From Methylobacterium sp. Leaf118 (GTDB taxonomy: Bacteria; Pseudomonadota; Alphaproteobacteria; Rhizobiales; Beijerinckiaceae): a stretch of DNA of 64,000 nt. The notes under the pieces are model-generated. The model was given only the letters and a program-made list of their open reading frames with translations, searched no databases and had not been told where the DNA came from. The stretch covers positions 1-64,000 of the forward strand of contig NZ_CAKLBV010000022.1 in assembly GCF_920984675.1 (NCBI RefSeq), in the 5' to 3' direction. A program made the position numbers and the translations under genes. Below, piece after piece: positions 7,888 through 17,246 of this stretch (the first letter of the stretch is position 1; every line of letters starts with the position of its first letter).

Positions 7888-9459
7888 GTAAGCGTTGGTG
7901 GCCTTGAACAGGGCCAGCGGCGTGACCGCCAGGATCCGCAGATCGAACAGGATCGACCAGTTCTCGATGTAGTGTAGGTCGTGTTCGACCCGGCGCTGGA
8001 TCTTCTCGCTGGTGTCGGTCTCGCCGCGCCAGCCGTTGATCTGGGCCCAGCCGGTGATGCCGGGCTTGACCTTGTGGCGGGCGAAATAGCCGTCCACGAC
8101 CTGATCGTAGAGGGTGTTGGCGGCCTTGGCCTGGAGCGCGTGCGGGCGCGGGCCGACGAGGGAGAGATCGCCCTTGATGACGTTGAGAAGCTGGGGCAGC
8201 TCGTCCAGCGAGGTCTTGCGGATGAAGCGGCCGACCGGCGTCACGCGGGAATCGGTGCGGGTGACCTGCTTCACGGCGTTCGCGTCGCACTGGTCGGCAT
8301 ACATCGAGCGGAACTTGTAGACCTCGATCAGCTCGTTGTTGAAGCCGTAGCGCTTCTGCCGGAACAGGACCGGTCCGGGCGAGGTGAGCTTCACCGCCAG
8401 CGCCACGCCGAGCATCACCGGGGCGAGCGCCAGGAGCAGGCCGAGGCCGACGCAGCGGTCGAACACGCTCTTCATGATCACGTCCCAATCGGCGAGCGGC
8501 TTGTCGAACACGTCGAGCAGGGGCACCTCGCCGAGATAGGAATAGGCGCGCGGGCGCAGGCGCAGCTTGGTCGCGTGGGCCGAGAGGCGGATGTCGACCG
8601 GCAGCACCGAGAGCTTGGCGAGCATCTGCAGAATGCGCGTCTCCGCCGAGATCGGCAGGGTGAACACCACGAGGTCGAGCCGCGTGCGGCGGGCATAGGC
8701 GACGAGGTCGCTGACGTTGCCGAGCTTCGGGTAGCCTGCCACGGTGTCGCTGGCGCGCGCGTCGCCGCGGTCGTCGAACACCCCGAGGATGCGGATGCCG
8801 CTGTCGGCGCCGCCCGCATGGAGCGCCCGGATCAGGTCCTCGGCGGCCGGCCCGCCGCCCACGATCGCCGTCCGCCGGTCGAACCGGCCCTGCGCCATCT
8901 GCGCCTTGACGAAGGCGGTCAGCAGGGTCCGCCCGGCCAGGATCGCGCCGAGCCCGGCCGCGAAATAGCTCATCAGCCAGATCCGCGAGTAATGGTCGGC
9001 GACCTTGGTGAGCACCATGGCGGCGGCGACCATCAGGAAGGCCAGGCACCAGCCGGTCAGGAGCTTGAGTGCGGTCCGGGGGAGGTCGCGGAAAGCGCCG
9101 ATCCGGTAGCTGCCGGAGGCGTGGAACAGGCCCACCGCCGCCAGGGCGACCGCCAGGATCGCCACCGGGTAGCGCGGCACCAGCGGCACCTTGCCCTCCA
9201 GCAGCGCGAAATGCAGGCCGTAGCCGAGGAGCACGAGGCCGCCGAACTCGGCGAGCCGGACCGAACCCGTCAGGACCACGGGCGACAGCCACGGACTCGG
9301 CGGCAGGCTTGGCGGCAGATTCGGCAGCCCGTTCGAAGCCGCGTCGGGCGGGGCGTCCGCGCCTGGCGCTCCGGTGAGCCCGAGGGGCGGGGGCACGGGC
9401 GTCGGGGCACCGGCCTCCCCGGCCACCTTGAGCAGATCACGGACGTCGATCGCACTCAT
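7885..9459 (-). CDS. Undecaprenyl-phosphate sugar phosphotransferase (WcaJ/polyprenyl glycosylphosphotransferase)
   Basis: This 524-residue membrane enzyme should start exopolysaccharide repeat units by moving a sugar-1-phosphate, typically glucose, onto undecaprenyl phosphate. Residues about 60-190 hold four to five membrane segments and residues 195-320 a Rossmann-like CoA-binding fold (AIVGGGPAAEDLI). The C-terminal bacterial sugar transferase domain carries the family blocks RQKRYGFNNELIEVYKFRSM, KTSLDELPQLLNVIKGDLS, VGPRPHA and KPGITGWAQINGWRGET. The N-terminal 55 residues are Pro/Ala-rich. It faces away from its neighbours' lanM side and heads an exopolysaccharide region. The sugar is not certain. 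Confidence 0.92.
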   Translation of the reverse strand: MSAIDVRDLLKVAGEAGAPTPVPPPLGLTGAPGADAPPDAASNGLPNLPPSLPPSPWLSPVVLTGSVRLAEFGGLVLLGYGLHFALLEGKVPLVPRYPVAILAVALAAVGLFHASGSYRIGAFRDLPRTALKLLTGWCLAFLMVAAAMVLTKVADHYSRIWLMSYFAAGLGAILAGRTLLTAFVKAQMAQGRFDRRTAIVGGGPAAEDLIRALHAGGADSGIRILGVFDDRGDARASDTVAGYPKLGNVSDLVAYARRTRLDLVVFTLPISAETRILQMLAKLSVLPVDIRLSAHATKLRLRPRAYSYLGEVPLLDVFDKPLADWDVIMKSVFDRCVGLGLLLALAPVMLGVALAVKLTSPGPVLFRQKRYGFNNELIEVYKFRSMYADQCDANAVKQVTRTDSRVTPVGRFIRKTSLDELPQLLNVIKGDLSLVGPRPHALQAKAANTLYDQVVDGYFARHKVKPGITGWAQINGWRGETDTSEKIQRRVEHDLHYIENWSILFDLRILAVTPLALFKATNAY

Positions 9460-9605
9460 GACGGTGTTCCAACTGAGGCGGGGCGGGCCGCGACGCCCGC
9501 TCCCATGCGAAGCTGAACCGAACTGTCGGTGGTCGGCCTGAGGGAAGGCTTAAGGGGCCGGCCGGCCGAGCCTGGGGAAAGGCGGGACAACCCGAGGTTC
9601 CCGCG

Positions 9606-10841
9606 TCAGGCGACGGACGCCGCCGCCGGAGCGGCGAGGGACCGGCGATCGCGGAGGGCAGCAGCGTATCCGCAGAGCACGTCGGCCCCCATGCGCGTCA
9701 GGGAGAACCGGGCCCGCACGGACTCGCTGAGGGCCCGGGCCTGGTCGTTGCGCGCCTCCGGGGCCTCGTCGAGGATGCGGGCGATGGCGGCGGCCAGCGC
9801 GCCGGCGTCGCGGGACGGGACGAGGCGGTCGGCGAAGGCACCGAAGATTTCCGGGATGCCGCCGACATTCGTCGCGACGAGCGGCTGGCAGGCGGCGGCG
9901 GCCTCCAGCACGACGTAGGGCAGCGACTCGGCAAGCGAGGGCACCACCATGACCCGGCCGCGCCCGAGGACCGGCCGGATCGGCTGGGGCGGCTCGAAGG
10001 TGATGGAGTCGCGCACGCCGAGTTCGGTGGCCAGCGCCGTCAGGCTGTCCGTGTCCGGCCCCGACCCGACCATCAGCAGGCTCAGGATGCGGCCCTGCGC
10101 GCGCAACTGCGACAGGGCCCGCAGGAGGACCGGCAGGCCCTTGGCCTCCCGCAACTCGCCCACATAGACGAGGTCGAAGGCGCTCGGAACGGTGCCGACG
10201 GGCTCGAACTCGGCCTCGGCGAGGCCGTTATGGACGATCCGGGCGAGGCGCTGGCGCCCGCCCACATAGGTGCGGTGGCGGGCGGCGACGTACTCGCTCT
10301 CGAACAGGAACACGTCGGTCGAGGCCGCGAGGAGGCGCTCGACGCCCATGTAGAGCCGGTGCAGCGGCGTGCCGGGCCGGTAATTGTAGCTGCCGCCATG
10401 GGGCGTGTAGGCCCGGATCGGGCTCTCGCCCGGCAGCGGGCACAGGCGGGCGAAGACACCGCCCTTGGCGCCGTGCCCGTGCAGGACCGTCGCGCCGGTC
10501 TCCCGCACCCGGGCGCGCACCGCGCGCAGGGCCAGCAGGTCGGCGGGATGCGGGTTGCGGTGCATGGGCAGGCGCACCACGCCGAGGGCCAGGCTCGGCC
10601 GCAGCCCCTCGAAGGCCCGCTCGGCCCGCTCGCCGCCGGTCGAGGCGTCGCAGACGATGCCGACCTCGTGCCCCGCCGCTGCCTGGATGCGGGCCAGATC
10701 GACGACGTGCCGGAACAGGCCGCCGACGGGGGCCCGGAACACGTGCAGGATGCGGAGGCGCTCCGCCGGGCGGCCGGGGGCGGTCCGGTCGAGGACGGAG
10801 CCGGAGGAGGGCGCGAGGCCGGCGGCGAGGGAAGCGACCAC
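9606..10841 (-). CDS. Glycosyltransferase family 4
   Basis: This GT-B glycosyltransferase of 411 residues probably adds a sugar from a nucleotide donor to the lipid-linked EPS repeat on the cytoplasmic side. The acceptor half begins RLRILHVFRAPVGGLFRHV, and the donor half contains the VPSLAESLPYVVLEAAAA retaining-enzyme block with the two conserved glutamates. The reading frame stays open far upstream, but GTG at 10841 is chosen because GGAGA precedes it by about nine bases and the protein family starts here. It lies in the same direction as the sugar phosphotransferase, 146 bp upstream of it. The sugar and linkage are unknown. Confidence 0.88.
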   Translation of the reverse strand: MVASLAAGLAPSSGSVLDRTAPGRPAERLRILHVFRAPVGGLFRHVVDLARIQAAAGHEVGIVCDASTGGERAERAFEGLRPSLALGVVRLPMHRNPHPADLLALRAVRARVRETGATVLHGHGAKGGVFARLCPLPGESPIRAYTPHGGSYNYRPGTPLHRLYMGVERLLAASTDVFLFESEYVAARHRTYVGGRQRLARIVHNGLAEAEFEPVGTVPSAFDLVYVGELREAKGLPVLLRALSQLRAQGRILSLLMVGSGPDTDSLTALATELGVRDSITFEPPQPIRPVLGRGRVMVVPSLAESLPYVVLEAAAACQPLVATNVGGIPEIFGAFADRLVPSRDAGALAAAIARILDEAPEARNDQARALSESVRARFSLTRMGADVLCGYAAALRDRRSLAAPAAASVA

Positions 10842-11107
10842 GGTGGCGGGTCTCCGCGGGAAGGGGCCCTGGGACGGGCACCGGATCGGCGGAGAGTGGC
10901 GGCGCAGGGTCAGCGCCGGGTTAAGGCGGCCGGCACAATGCGCGCCTCGACCCGGGCACGGCCCCGCCGCGGTCGCTTTTCCTGCATCGAGGTTAGGCTT
11001 CGGTGAACGGGCCGGCGCGGGCGCTCGGCCCGATGAGGGGACGTGGGCTCCGGGACAGCGCCGATGCGGCGCCCCACCTCGGTTCGGATCGGCTTCGGGA
11101 CGAGGTC

Positions 11108-11686
11108 CTAGAAGAACCGCTCCTTGATGACGATCGTGTCGCCCGGGCGCACCGGATAATGCATCGGCACGATGCCGTTGATGAGCCCGCCCGTTCCCTC
11201 GCGGGTGAGCACGGCGTAGTCGCGCGCCGCCCGCGGCCCGAAGCCCGCCGCGATCGCCACCGCCGATTCCACCGTCATGCCGTTGACGTAGGGATACTGG
11301 CCGGAGGTCGTGACCTCGCCGAGGATGTAGAAGGGCCGGTAGGCGTCGACCTCCACCGTCACGTGCGGCTCGCGGACGTAGCCGGAGGCGAGTTTCGCCT
11401 CGATGGTGCGCGCGGCCTGGCCCGTGGTCTGTCCGCCGACGGTGACGACCCCGATCAGCGGCATCGCGATCCGCCCGGCCCCGTCGACCGCGTAAATGTT
11501 GGACAGGTTGTCCTGCCCGAACACGATCACCCGCAACTTGTCGCCCGCCGCGAGGGTGTAGCGGCTGCTGATCGACCCCGTTCCCGTGGCGTCGAGATCC
11601 GCCGTCCGGAAGTCCGGACGCAGGCAGCCGCCGAGGGCGAGCACGGCCGGAAGGGCTAGGAGAAGAGCGCGCCGATGCATCGTCAT
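11108..11686 (-). CDS. Polysaccharide export outer-membrane lipoprotein (Wza/BexD-like, short)
   Basis: The 192-residue product has a lipoprotein signal with lipobox LGGC, then a polysaccharide export (Poly_export) domain (YTLAAGDKLRVIVFGQDNLS, VDGAGRIAMPLIG) and an SLBB fold (FYILGEVTTSGQYPYVNGMT). This short form lacks the C-terminal barrel helix of E. coli Wza, as is common in Rhizobiales. It should work with the polymer-length/export protein encoded divergently at 11866. The start could be ATG at 11686 or 11680. The 180-bp space to the divergent gene is a shared promoter region. Confidence 0.9.
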   Translation of the reverse strand: MTMHRRALLLALPAVLALGGCLRPDFRTADLDATGTGSISSRYTLAAGDKLRVIVFGQDNLSNIYAVDGAGRIAMPLIGVVTVGGQTTGQAARTIEAKLASGYVREPHVTVEVDAYRPFYILGEVTTSGQYPYVNGMTVESAVAIAAGFGPRAARDYAVLTREGTGGLINGIVPMHYPVRPGDTIVIKERFF

Positions 11687-11865
11687 CGCCGTTGTGATGA
11701 AACCTGCCCCTGTCTATGCCCCCATGGTTAATGAACCCTGACGTCTCGCAGGAGGACGGCGCGTCGGCCCGACATCTTAACCACCGGGCAACCTTAATAG
11801 GTTCTATTGTGGCGAGACGGGTCGATTGCATCGGCCCCGGCCCTGCCCCCGTGCGAAGACTGCTC

Positions 11866-14151
11866 ATGCCCCGCCTCAGGCCGCCCACCGACTCCGCCGC
11901 CCCGGTCCCGGGTCGCCGCGCTTCCGGCGAGACCGCAGCGGACGGGCTGGCGGTGTCGCAGATGTTCGGCGTGCTCGGCCGGTCCTGGGCCTGGATCGCC
12001 GTGCCGACGCTCGCCGCGGCGCTCGGGGCGATCACCTTCGTGCAGGTCGTGCCCCCGCGCTACACCGCTGAGGCGAAGGTGCTGCTGGAGAGCCGCGACC
12101 CGGCCTTCGCCCGCACCGCCGGCGAGCGCGATCCCGCTCAGCCCATCGACGAGCAGGCGGTGGCGAGCCAGGTGCAGGTGGCGATGTCGCGCGACCTCGC
12201 CCGGCAGGCGATCCGCAGCCTGAAGCTCGTCGGCAATCCCGAATTCGATCCCCAGGCGGCGGGCGTCTCCTCGCTCCAGAGCGCCCTGATGATGCTCGGC
12301 CTCGCCCCCTCGCCGCTGGAGCGCTCCCCCGAAGACCGGGTGCTCGACGCCTATCTCGACCGCCTGCTGGTCTACCCGGCGGGCAAGTCGCGCATCCTGA
12401 CGATCGAGTTCAAGTCGCGCGATCCCGAACTCGCCGCCCGCGGCGCCAACACCGTGGCCGATCTCTACCTCGCCTCGCTCGCGGCGGCCTCGGTCGACAC
12501 CGCGCGCTACGCCTCGACCTGGCTCGGCAACAACATCGACGCCCTGCGCGCCCGGGTGGCGGAGGCGGAGGCGAAGGTGGAGGCGTTCCGGGCCAAGAAC
12601 GGCCTGATCGGCGCCGGCAGCAGCGCGGCGAACCAGCCGCTCTCGTCGCAGCAGCTCTCCGAACTGTCGAGCCAGCTCACCCAGGCCCGCACCGTCAAGG
12701 CGGACCTGGCCGCCCGCGCCAAGCTCCTCAAGGACATGATCAAGGACGGGCGCGCGTTCGAGATCCCGGATGTCGCCAACAACGAGCTGATCCGGCGCAC
12801 CGTCGAGAGCCGCATGACGCTGCGGGCGCAGCTGGCGCTGGAATCCCGCACGCTCCTGCCGGCGCATCCGCGCATCAAGGAGCTGACCGCCCAGGTCCAG
12901 GACCTCGAGGGCCAGATCAAGGCCGCCGCCGAGCGGATCGTCCGCACCCTGGAGAACGACGCCCGGATCGCCGGCGCCCGGGTCGAGAGCCTGCAGGCGG
13001 CCGTCGACGGCCAGCAGGACGTGGTCGCCAAGGGCAACACCAGCGAGGTGCAGCTGCGCGCCCTCGAGCGCGAGGCGAAATCCCAGCGCGAGCAGCTCGA
13101 ATCCTACCTCGCCCGCTACCGCGAGGCCGCCGCCCGCGATGCCGAGAGCGCGAGCCCGGCCGATGCCCGCGTGGTCTCCCGCGCGGTGACGCCGGAGATG
13201 CCCTCCTTCCCGAAGAAGGGGCCGATCGTCGCCTTCGCCACGCTGATCGCCTTCCTGCTCGCCTCGGCCGGGGTGATCGGGCGTCACCTCCTCAAGACCC
13301 CCGCCACGCCCGAGGGCGCCCGGTACGAGGAGGCGGACGAGGTCCACGCCCTCCCGCCGCACGACCCGTTTCCCGAGCCCGAGCCCCCGGCGCCCCGCCG
13401 GAAGGCGCCGGAACCCTTCGGCACGGCGGGCACCGCCGAGCGCTTCACCCCGGCGCTGGCCTTCGACAACGCGCTCCACGCCACCGCCACCGTCCACCAC
13501 CCCTATTTCGCCGCGCCGGCCGTGCGCAGCCCGGCGCCGGCCGGCCTTCCCGCCGTCCCATCCGACCTCGACCGGCTGATCGAGCGGCTCGGCCCCGGAG
13601 CCGCGGGGGCCGGAACCTGCGTGCTCGTGGTCGAGACCGGGTCCGGGACCGGCACCGTCGGCCTCTCGCGGGATCTCGCCCGGGTGCTGAGCGGCCGGGC
13701 GCGGGCGCTCCTCGTCGATCTCAGCGGCGTGTCCAACGGCCATGCGCAGCCGGGGCTCACCGACCTCGTGGCCGGCGAAGCGGACTTCCTCGACGTGATC
13801 CAGCCGGTGCGCGGCTCGCGGCTCCACACCGTGCGGCGGGGCTTCAACGGCCTCGACGTGCTCATGGACGAGCCGCAGGCCCTCGCCATCGGCCTCAACG
13901 CCATGGCGCAGAGCTACGACTGGGTGGTGTGCCGCCTCGAGGCCACGGGGACGGAGGTGGTCAACGACCTCGTCGCCGCGGTCGGCCCCTGCGCCGATGC
14001 CATCGTGATCGCCTCGAACCAGCCCGCCGACGACCCGGCCCTGGTCACGCTCTACCGCCTCGCCCGGGAGACCGGCGCCCCGCAGGTGCTGGTCGCTCAG
14101 GATCGGGCGCCGGACCGGCTGGAGGACACCCCGCTGCGGCTCTCCGCCTGA
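11866..14151 (+). CDS. Exopolysaccharide chain-length/export protein (Wzz + degenerate BY-kinase-like domain)
   Basis: The 761-residue protein carries an N-terminal Wzz segment (SWAWIAVPTLAAALGAITFV as the first membrane helix), a long coiled coil (residues about 220-430), a second membrane helix near 455-475, a Pro-rich linker, and a C-terminal domain shaped like the tyrosine-kinase half of Wzc. That domain reads VVETGSGTGTVGLS where a P-loop with GK(S/T) is expected, LLVDLSG for Walker A', and has no terminal tyrosine cluster, so kinase activity is doubtful. ATG at 11866 is preferred over upstream starts at 11716 or 11851 because the membrane segment follows normally; no strong ribosome site decides it. 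Confidence 0.87.
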   Translation: MPRLRPPTDSAAPVPGRRASGETAADGLAVSQMFGVLGRSWAWIAVPTLAAALGAITFVQVVPPRYTAEAKVLLESRDPAFARTAGERDPAQPIDEQAVASQVQVAMSRDLARQAIRSLKLVGNPEFDPQAAGVSSLQSALMMLGLAPSPLERSPEDRVLDAYLDRLLVYPAGKSRILTIEFKSRDPELAARGANTVADLYLASLAAASVDTARYASTWLGNNIDALRARVAEAEAKVEAFRAKNGLIGAGSSAANQPLSSQQLSELSSQLTQARTVKADLAARAKLLKDMIKDGRAFEIPDVANNELIRRTVESRMTLRAQLALESRTLLPAHPRIKELTAQVQDLEGQIKAAAERIVRTLENDARIAGARVESLQAAVDGQQDVVAKGNTSEVQLRALEREAKSQREQLESYLARYREAAARDAESASPADARVVSRAVTPEMPSFPKKGPIVAFATLIAFLLASAGVIGRHLLKTPATPEGARYEEADEVHALPPHDPFPEPEPPAPRRKAPEPFGTAGTAERFTPALAFDNALHATATVHHPYFAAPAVRSPAPAGLPAVPSDLDRLIERLGPGAAGAGTCVLVVETGSGTGTVGLSRDLARVLSGRARALLVDLSGVSNGHAQPGLTDLVAGEADFLDVIQPVRGSRLHTVRRGFNGLDVLMDEPQALAIGLNAMAQSYDWVVCRLEATGTEVVNDLVAAVGPCADAIVIASNQPADDPALVTLYRLARETGAPQVLVAQDRAPDRLEDTPLRLSA

Positions 14152-14181
14152 GGACCTCCGCTCCCCGGCGCCCGCGCGGGC

Positions 14182-15381
14182 TCACGACCGGCGCAGGCGC
14201 CGCAGCCGGCGCGCCGCGTCCATGAGGCGGGGCGAGCGCTTGACCCGGTGCTTGAGCCGGACGGCCGCCCCCGCGGCCAGCGCGACGAGGTGGCCCGTCG
14301 GGCTCACCGGCAGCACCGCCTCGACGAGTTCGATCGTCTCGTCGCAGGTCTTGGCCTTGTAGCTCGCCTCACCGACCCCGAGATCCAGCGCCCGGCGGCC
14401 CCGGGCGGATTGGTCGCCGATCAGCCGGTGCAGCAGGATCTCGCCGGGGCTGAAACGGCCGAGTTCGGGATCGGTGTCGAACGAGGTCCACATCCCGCAG
14501 AAGCGCTGGGCATCGACCGCCCCGCCGAAGGTCGCCAGGATGCGCCCGGCCACGGTCGCCAGGGCGTGAACCTCGATCGCCGGAGCACGCCCGTCGGGCC
14601 CCGGGGCGGTCGCGGCGGCGACGAAGCGGCGCAGGCTGGGCTCGGCATAGGGGTCGGCGATGCCGAGGGTGGCGAAGCGCGCGGCCTTCTGGGCGTAGAA
14701 GGCGGCCTGGATCTCCGCCGCGCCCGCCGCATCCCGCGCGATCCGGTGCTCCACGGGGCCGAGCGCCTCGACGAGCTTGCGCTCCTTGGCCCGGACCTTC
14801 TTGCGGGCCTCGCCGCTGAAGACCCGCCGCAGGGTCGCCTCGGGGTCGGGGCCGAGCATCAGGCCGTAGGCGTCGCTGGGGGCGGGCAGGCCGCGCCGGC
14901 TCAGGGGGTTCGGCACGCCGTCCCAGAAGCACGGCTGGTTGACGAACCGATACGCGTCGATGCCGAGCCGGCGGCCCGCGCCCACCAGGGCCTCGGTGAG
15001 ATCGTCCGGCGCCATCGCCGCCGCCTCGCGGGAGGCGAAGAGCGGCATGTGGAAATTGGCGTGCCGCCCCCCGATGCATCCGGCGATCCGGACGGGGCCG
15101 TGCCGCTCGATCGCGAGCGGGAGCAGCAGCCGCGGGCGGGCGGCGGCGTCCCGCAGCACCAGGACCGTCGCGGCGGACGCCTCCCCGATCCCGGCGCCCA
15201 CGAAGGCCGCGACCCAGTCGAAGCGCTGATAGGGCGTCATGAGCACGCCCGGATCGGTCTCGAGCCCCCGCCACAGCGCCTCGACGGCGGCGAGATCGGA
15301 GACGATCTCGGCGGTGAGCCCGCCCCGCGGCGAGGCGGCGTCGCGCGCGGGCCGACCCAGATCTTCGGCGAGTGCCGTCAT
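14182..15381 (-). CDS. GNAT-fold acetyltransferase, CelD/BcsL family
   Basis: This 399-residue protein belongs to the GNAT_6 group called cellulose biosynthesis CelD-like, often found with exopolysaccharide genes. Visible blocks are VLMTPYQRFDWVAAF near the N-terminus, the central SGEARKKVRAKERKLVE basic helix, and the C-terminal GEILLHRLIGDQSARGRRAL with DLGVGEASYKAKTCDE. It probably acylates a sugar or precursor in the cytoplasm; the acceptor is unknown. ATG at 15381 is chosen because GGGAGG lies about seven bases upstream; a TTG at 15399 would overlap that site. It converges with the Wzz-like gene, 30 bp apart. Confidence 0.82.
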   Translation of the reverse strand: MTALAEDLGRPARDAASPRGGLTAEIVSDLAAVEALWRGLETDPGVLMTPYQRFDWVAAFVGAGIGEASAATVLVLRDAAARPRLLLPLAIERHGPVRIAGCIGGRHANFHMPLFASREAAAMAPDDLTEALVGAGRRLGIDAYRFVNQPCFWDGVPNPLSRRGLPAPSDAYGLMLGPDPEATLRRVFSGEARKKVRAKERKLVEALGPVEHRIARDAAGAAEIQAAFYAQKAARFATLGIADPYAEPSLRRFVAAATAPGPDGRAPAIEVHALATVAGRILATFGGAVDAQRFCGMWTSFDTDPELGRFSPGEILLHRLIGDQSARGRRALDLGVGEASYKAKTCDETIELVEAVLPVSPTGHLVALAAGAAVRLKHRVKRSPRLMDAARRLRRLRRS

Positions 15382-15531
15382 GGCGATCCCTCCCGGCAAG
15401 GCGCGGCCGGCCCGTCGAGGGCCGCCGCTTGGCGGTCGGGCACCGTTGCGGCCGGATCCTCAAGCGGCGGTTGACGGGCCGCACCTCCCTGCCGGGATGG
15501 GTAACGAAAGCTTTTCACGCGCCGCGTAAGG

Positions 15532-16620
15532 GTGTCCGGCGGGGCGAACCCGCCCTCGGGAACCGCCACGCCGATGCCGACGCCGCGCCACCGCCTGTTC
15601 CGCGCCGGCTTCACGGCGCTCTCCGCCCTCGGGGCCGACCGCTGGCTCGCGCCCCTCGCCCGGGGACGGGGTCTCATCCTGACCTTCCACCACGTTCGGC
15701 CGGAGCCGCCGGGCCCCTTCGCCCCGAACGCGCTCCTGACGATCACCCCCGACTTCCTCGACCGGACCCTGACCCAGCTCGCCGCCCGCGGCTTCGAGCT
15801 GATCGGCCTCGACGCCGTGCCGCAGCGCCTCGCCGAGCCGCGCCCCGGCCGCCCGTTCGCGGTGCTGACCTTCGACGACGGATACCGCGACAATCTCGAC
15901 CACGCCCGGCCCGTCCTGGCGCGGCACGGGGCACCCTGGACGCTGTTCGTCACGAGCGCCTTCGCGGACGGGGAGGGGCGTCTGTGGTGGGTGGAGCTGG
16001 AGCGGGCGGTGGCCCGGCTCGACCGGATCCACCTCGGCCCCGGCCTCGACTGGTCGGCCCGGACCGCGGCCGAGAAGGGCGCGGCCTTCGAGGGCGCCTA
16101 CCGCGCCCTGCGCGCCGGCCCGGAAGACCGGCTCCTCGCCGCCATCGCCGGGCTCTGCCGCGAGGCCGGCCTCGCGCCCGGAACGGTCGCCCGGGACTGG
16201 TGCCTGGACTGGGACGCGTTGCGCGCCCTCGCCCGCGATCCCGCGGTGACCTTCGGCGCCCACACCCTCACCCATCCGATGCTCGCCAAGCACGGGGCCG
16301 ATTTCGCCCGGCGGGAGATGGCCGAGAGCCGCGCCCGGATCGCGGCCGAGACCGGCCGGGAGGTGCGCCACCTGTCCTACCCGGTCGGCGACCCGACCTC
16401 GGCGGGCCCGCGCGAGTTCGCGATCGCCCGGGAGCTCGGCTTCGCCACCGCCGTGACGACCCGGCCCGGCCACCTCTTCGCCGCCCATGCGGGGCATCTG
16501 CACGCGCTGCCGCGGGTCTCAATCAACGGCGTGCACCAGAGGCAGGCCGCGCTGGCGGGCCTCCTCTCCGGCGTGCCGTTCCTGGCGTGGAACCGCGGGC
16601 GACGGCTCAACGTGGCGTGA
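15532..16620 (+). CDS. Polysaccharide deacetylase (NodB-homology, CE4) family protein
   Basis: A 362-residue member of the carbohydrate esterase 4 family, which removes N- or O-acetyl groups from polysaccharides. The first metal motif is LTFDDGYRDN near residue 115 and the second, HxxxH, is THPMLAKH near residue 246; RHLSYPVGDPTSAG matches the later active-site strand. No clear signal peptide is present, which suggests a cytoplasmic or membrane-side role or an atypical export. The start may be GTG 15532 or ATG 15574 (MPTPRHRLF). It completes the exopolysaccharide block and is divergent from the CelD-like gene. Confidence 0.87.
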   Translation: MSGGANPPSGTATPMPTPRHRLFRAGFTALSALGADRWLAPLARGRGLILTFHHVRPEPPGPFAPNALLTITPDFLDRTLTQLAARGFELIGLDAVPQRLAEPRPGRPFAVLTFDDGYRDNLDHARPVLARHGAPWTLFVTSAFADGEGRLWWVELERAVARLDRIHLGPGLDWSARTAAEKGAAFEGAYRALRAGPEDRLLAAIAGLCREAGLAPGTVARDWCLDWDALRALARDPAVTFGAHTLTHPMLAKHGADFARREMAESRARIAAETGREVRHLSYPVGDPTSAGPREFAIARELGFATAVTTRPGHLFAAHAGHLHALPRVSINGVHQRQAALAGLLSGVPFLAWNRGRRLNVA

Positions 16621-16623
16621 GGC

Positions 16624-17049
16624 TCAGCGGCGGCGGCGATGGCGGCGGCGCGGCGTGTCCGAGGCGGTCTCCGAGACCGAGTCCTCCGCCGCGCCGACCG
16701 TGAAGGCCGCGCTCATCCGGCCGCCCCCGCGGCGGGCATAGCGTCCGCGGCGCCCGCGCCGGCCGCTCTCCTGCAGGTCGGGCTCCTCGACCGAGGGGAT
16801 GCCCGGGATCGTCGCCGTCGCGGCGACTGGGGTGGAGGCGACCGAGGTCGCGGCGGCCGCGGAAGCCCCGCCGTCGCCGCCGCCGACATTGCGGGCGGGC
16901 GGGCCGAACATGGCCAGGCACTGGTTGTAGGCGAGATCGTTCTTGAGCCGCTCGCATTCCGCCATGGAACGGGGCGCGCCCTGCGCCAGGACGGGCCCGG
17001 CGAGCAGGATACCGGCGAGGAGGAGGGGCAGGCGGAGCGGGCGGCGCAT
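16624..17049 (-). CDS. Small secreted protein with arginine-rich tail, unknown function
   Basis: I do not recognise a family. The 141-residue product begins with a clear signal peptide (MRRPLRLPLLLAGILLAG, cleavage after LAQ). The mature part has two cysteines in a short helix (AECERLKNDLAYNQCLAMFG), then an Ala/Gly-rich linker and two arginine clusters (GRRGRRGRYARRGGGR and the final RRRHRRRR). The ATG at 17049 is chosen because the signal peptide starts there; the longer frame upstream has no ribosome site. It converges with the deacetylase gene, three bases apart. Confidence 0.65.
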   Translation of the reverse strand: MRRPLRLPLLLAGILLAGPVLAQGAPRSMAECERLKNDLAYNQCLAMFGPPARNVGGGDGGASAAAATSVASTPVAATATIPGIPSVEEPDLQESGRRGRRGRYARRGGGRMSAAFTVGAAEDSVSETASDTPRRRHRRRR

Positions 17050-17246
17050 GATGGGCGGACGACCTTCGCGGCGAAGCTTGAGCGGAGCGTCCGGCCTTCT
17101 CGCCGTCGAGTGCGGCAAAAAAAGGTGCGCCGGGCCGCCGTCCCGGGGCATTCAGGGCCCCTCGGCCGATGCCCGCGGCGCCGCCGCGGCGGCATCCTCT
17201 GGGGAGCGCCCCGGCCGGACCGGGCGCCGATGGACGGAACACGCCG

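Noticed and set aside
9606..12035. A single 809-residue reading frame that would extend the GT4 gene across the export lipoprotein
   Set aside because: The upstream part is Arg/Pro/Gly-rich and overlaps the certain Wza-like gene in another frame; a GTG with a ribosome site at 10841 gives the normal GT4 length.
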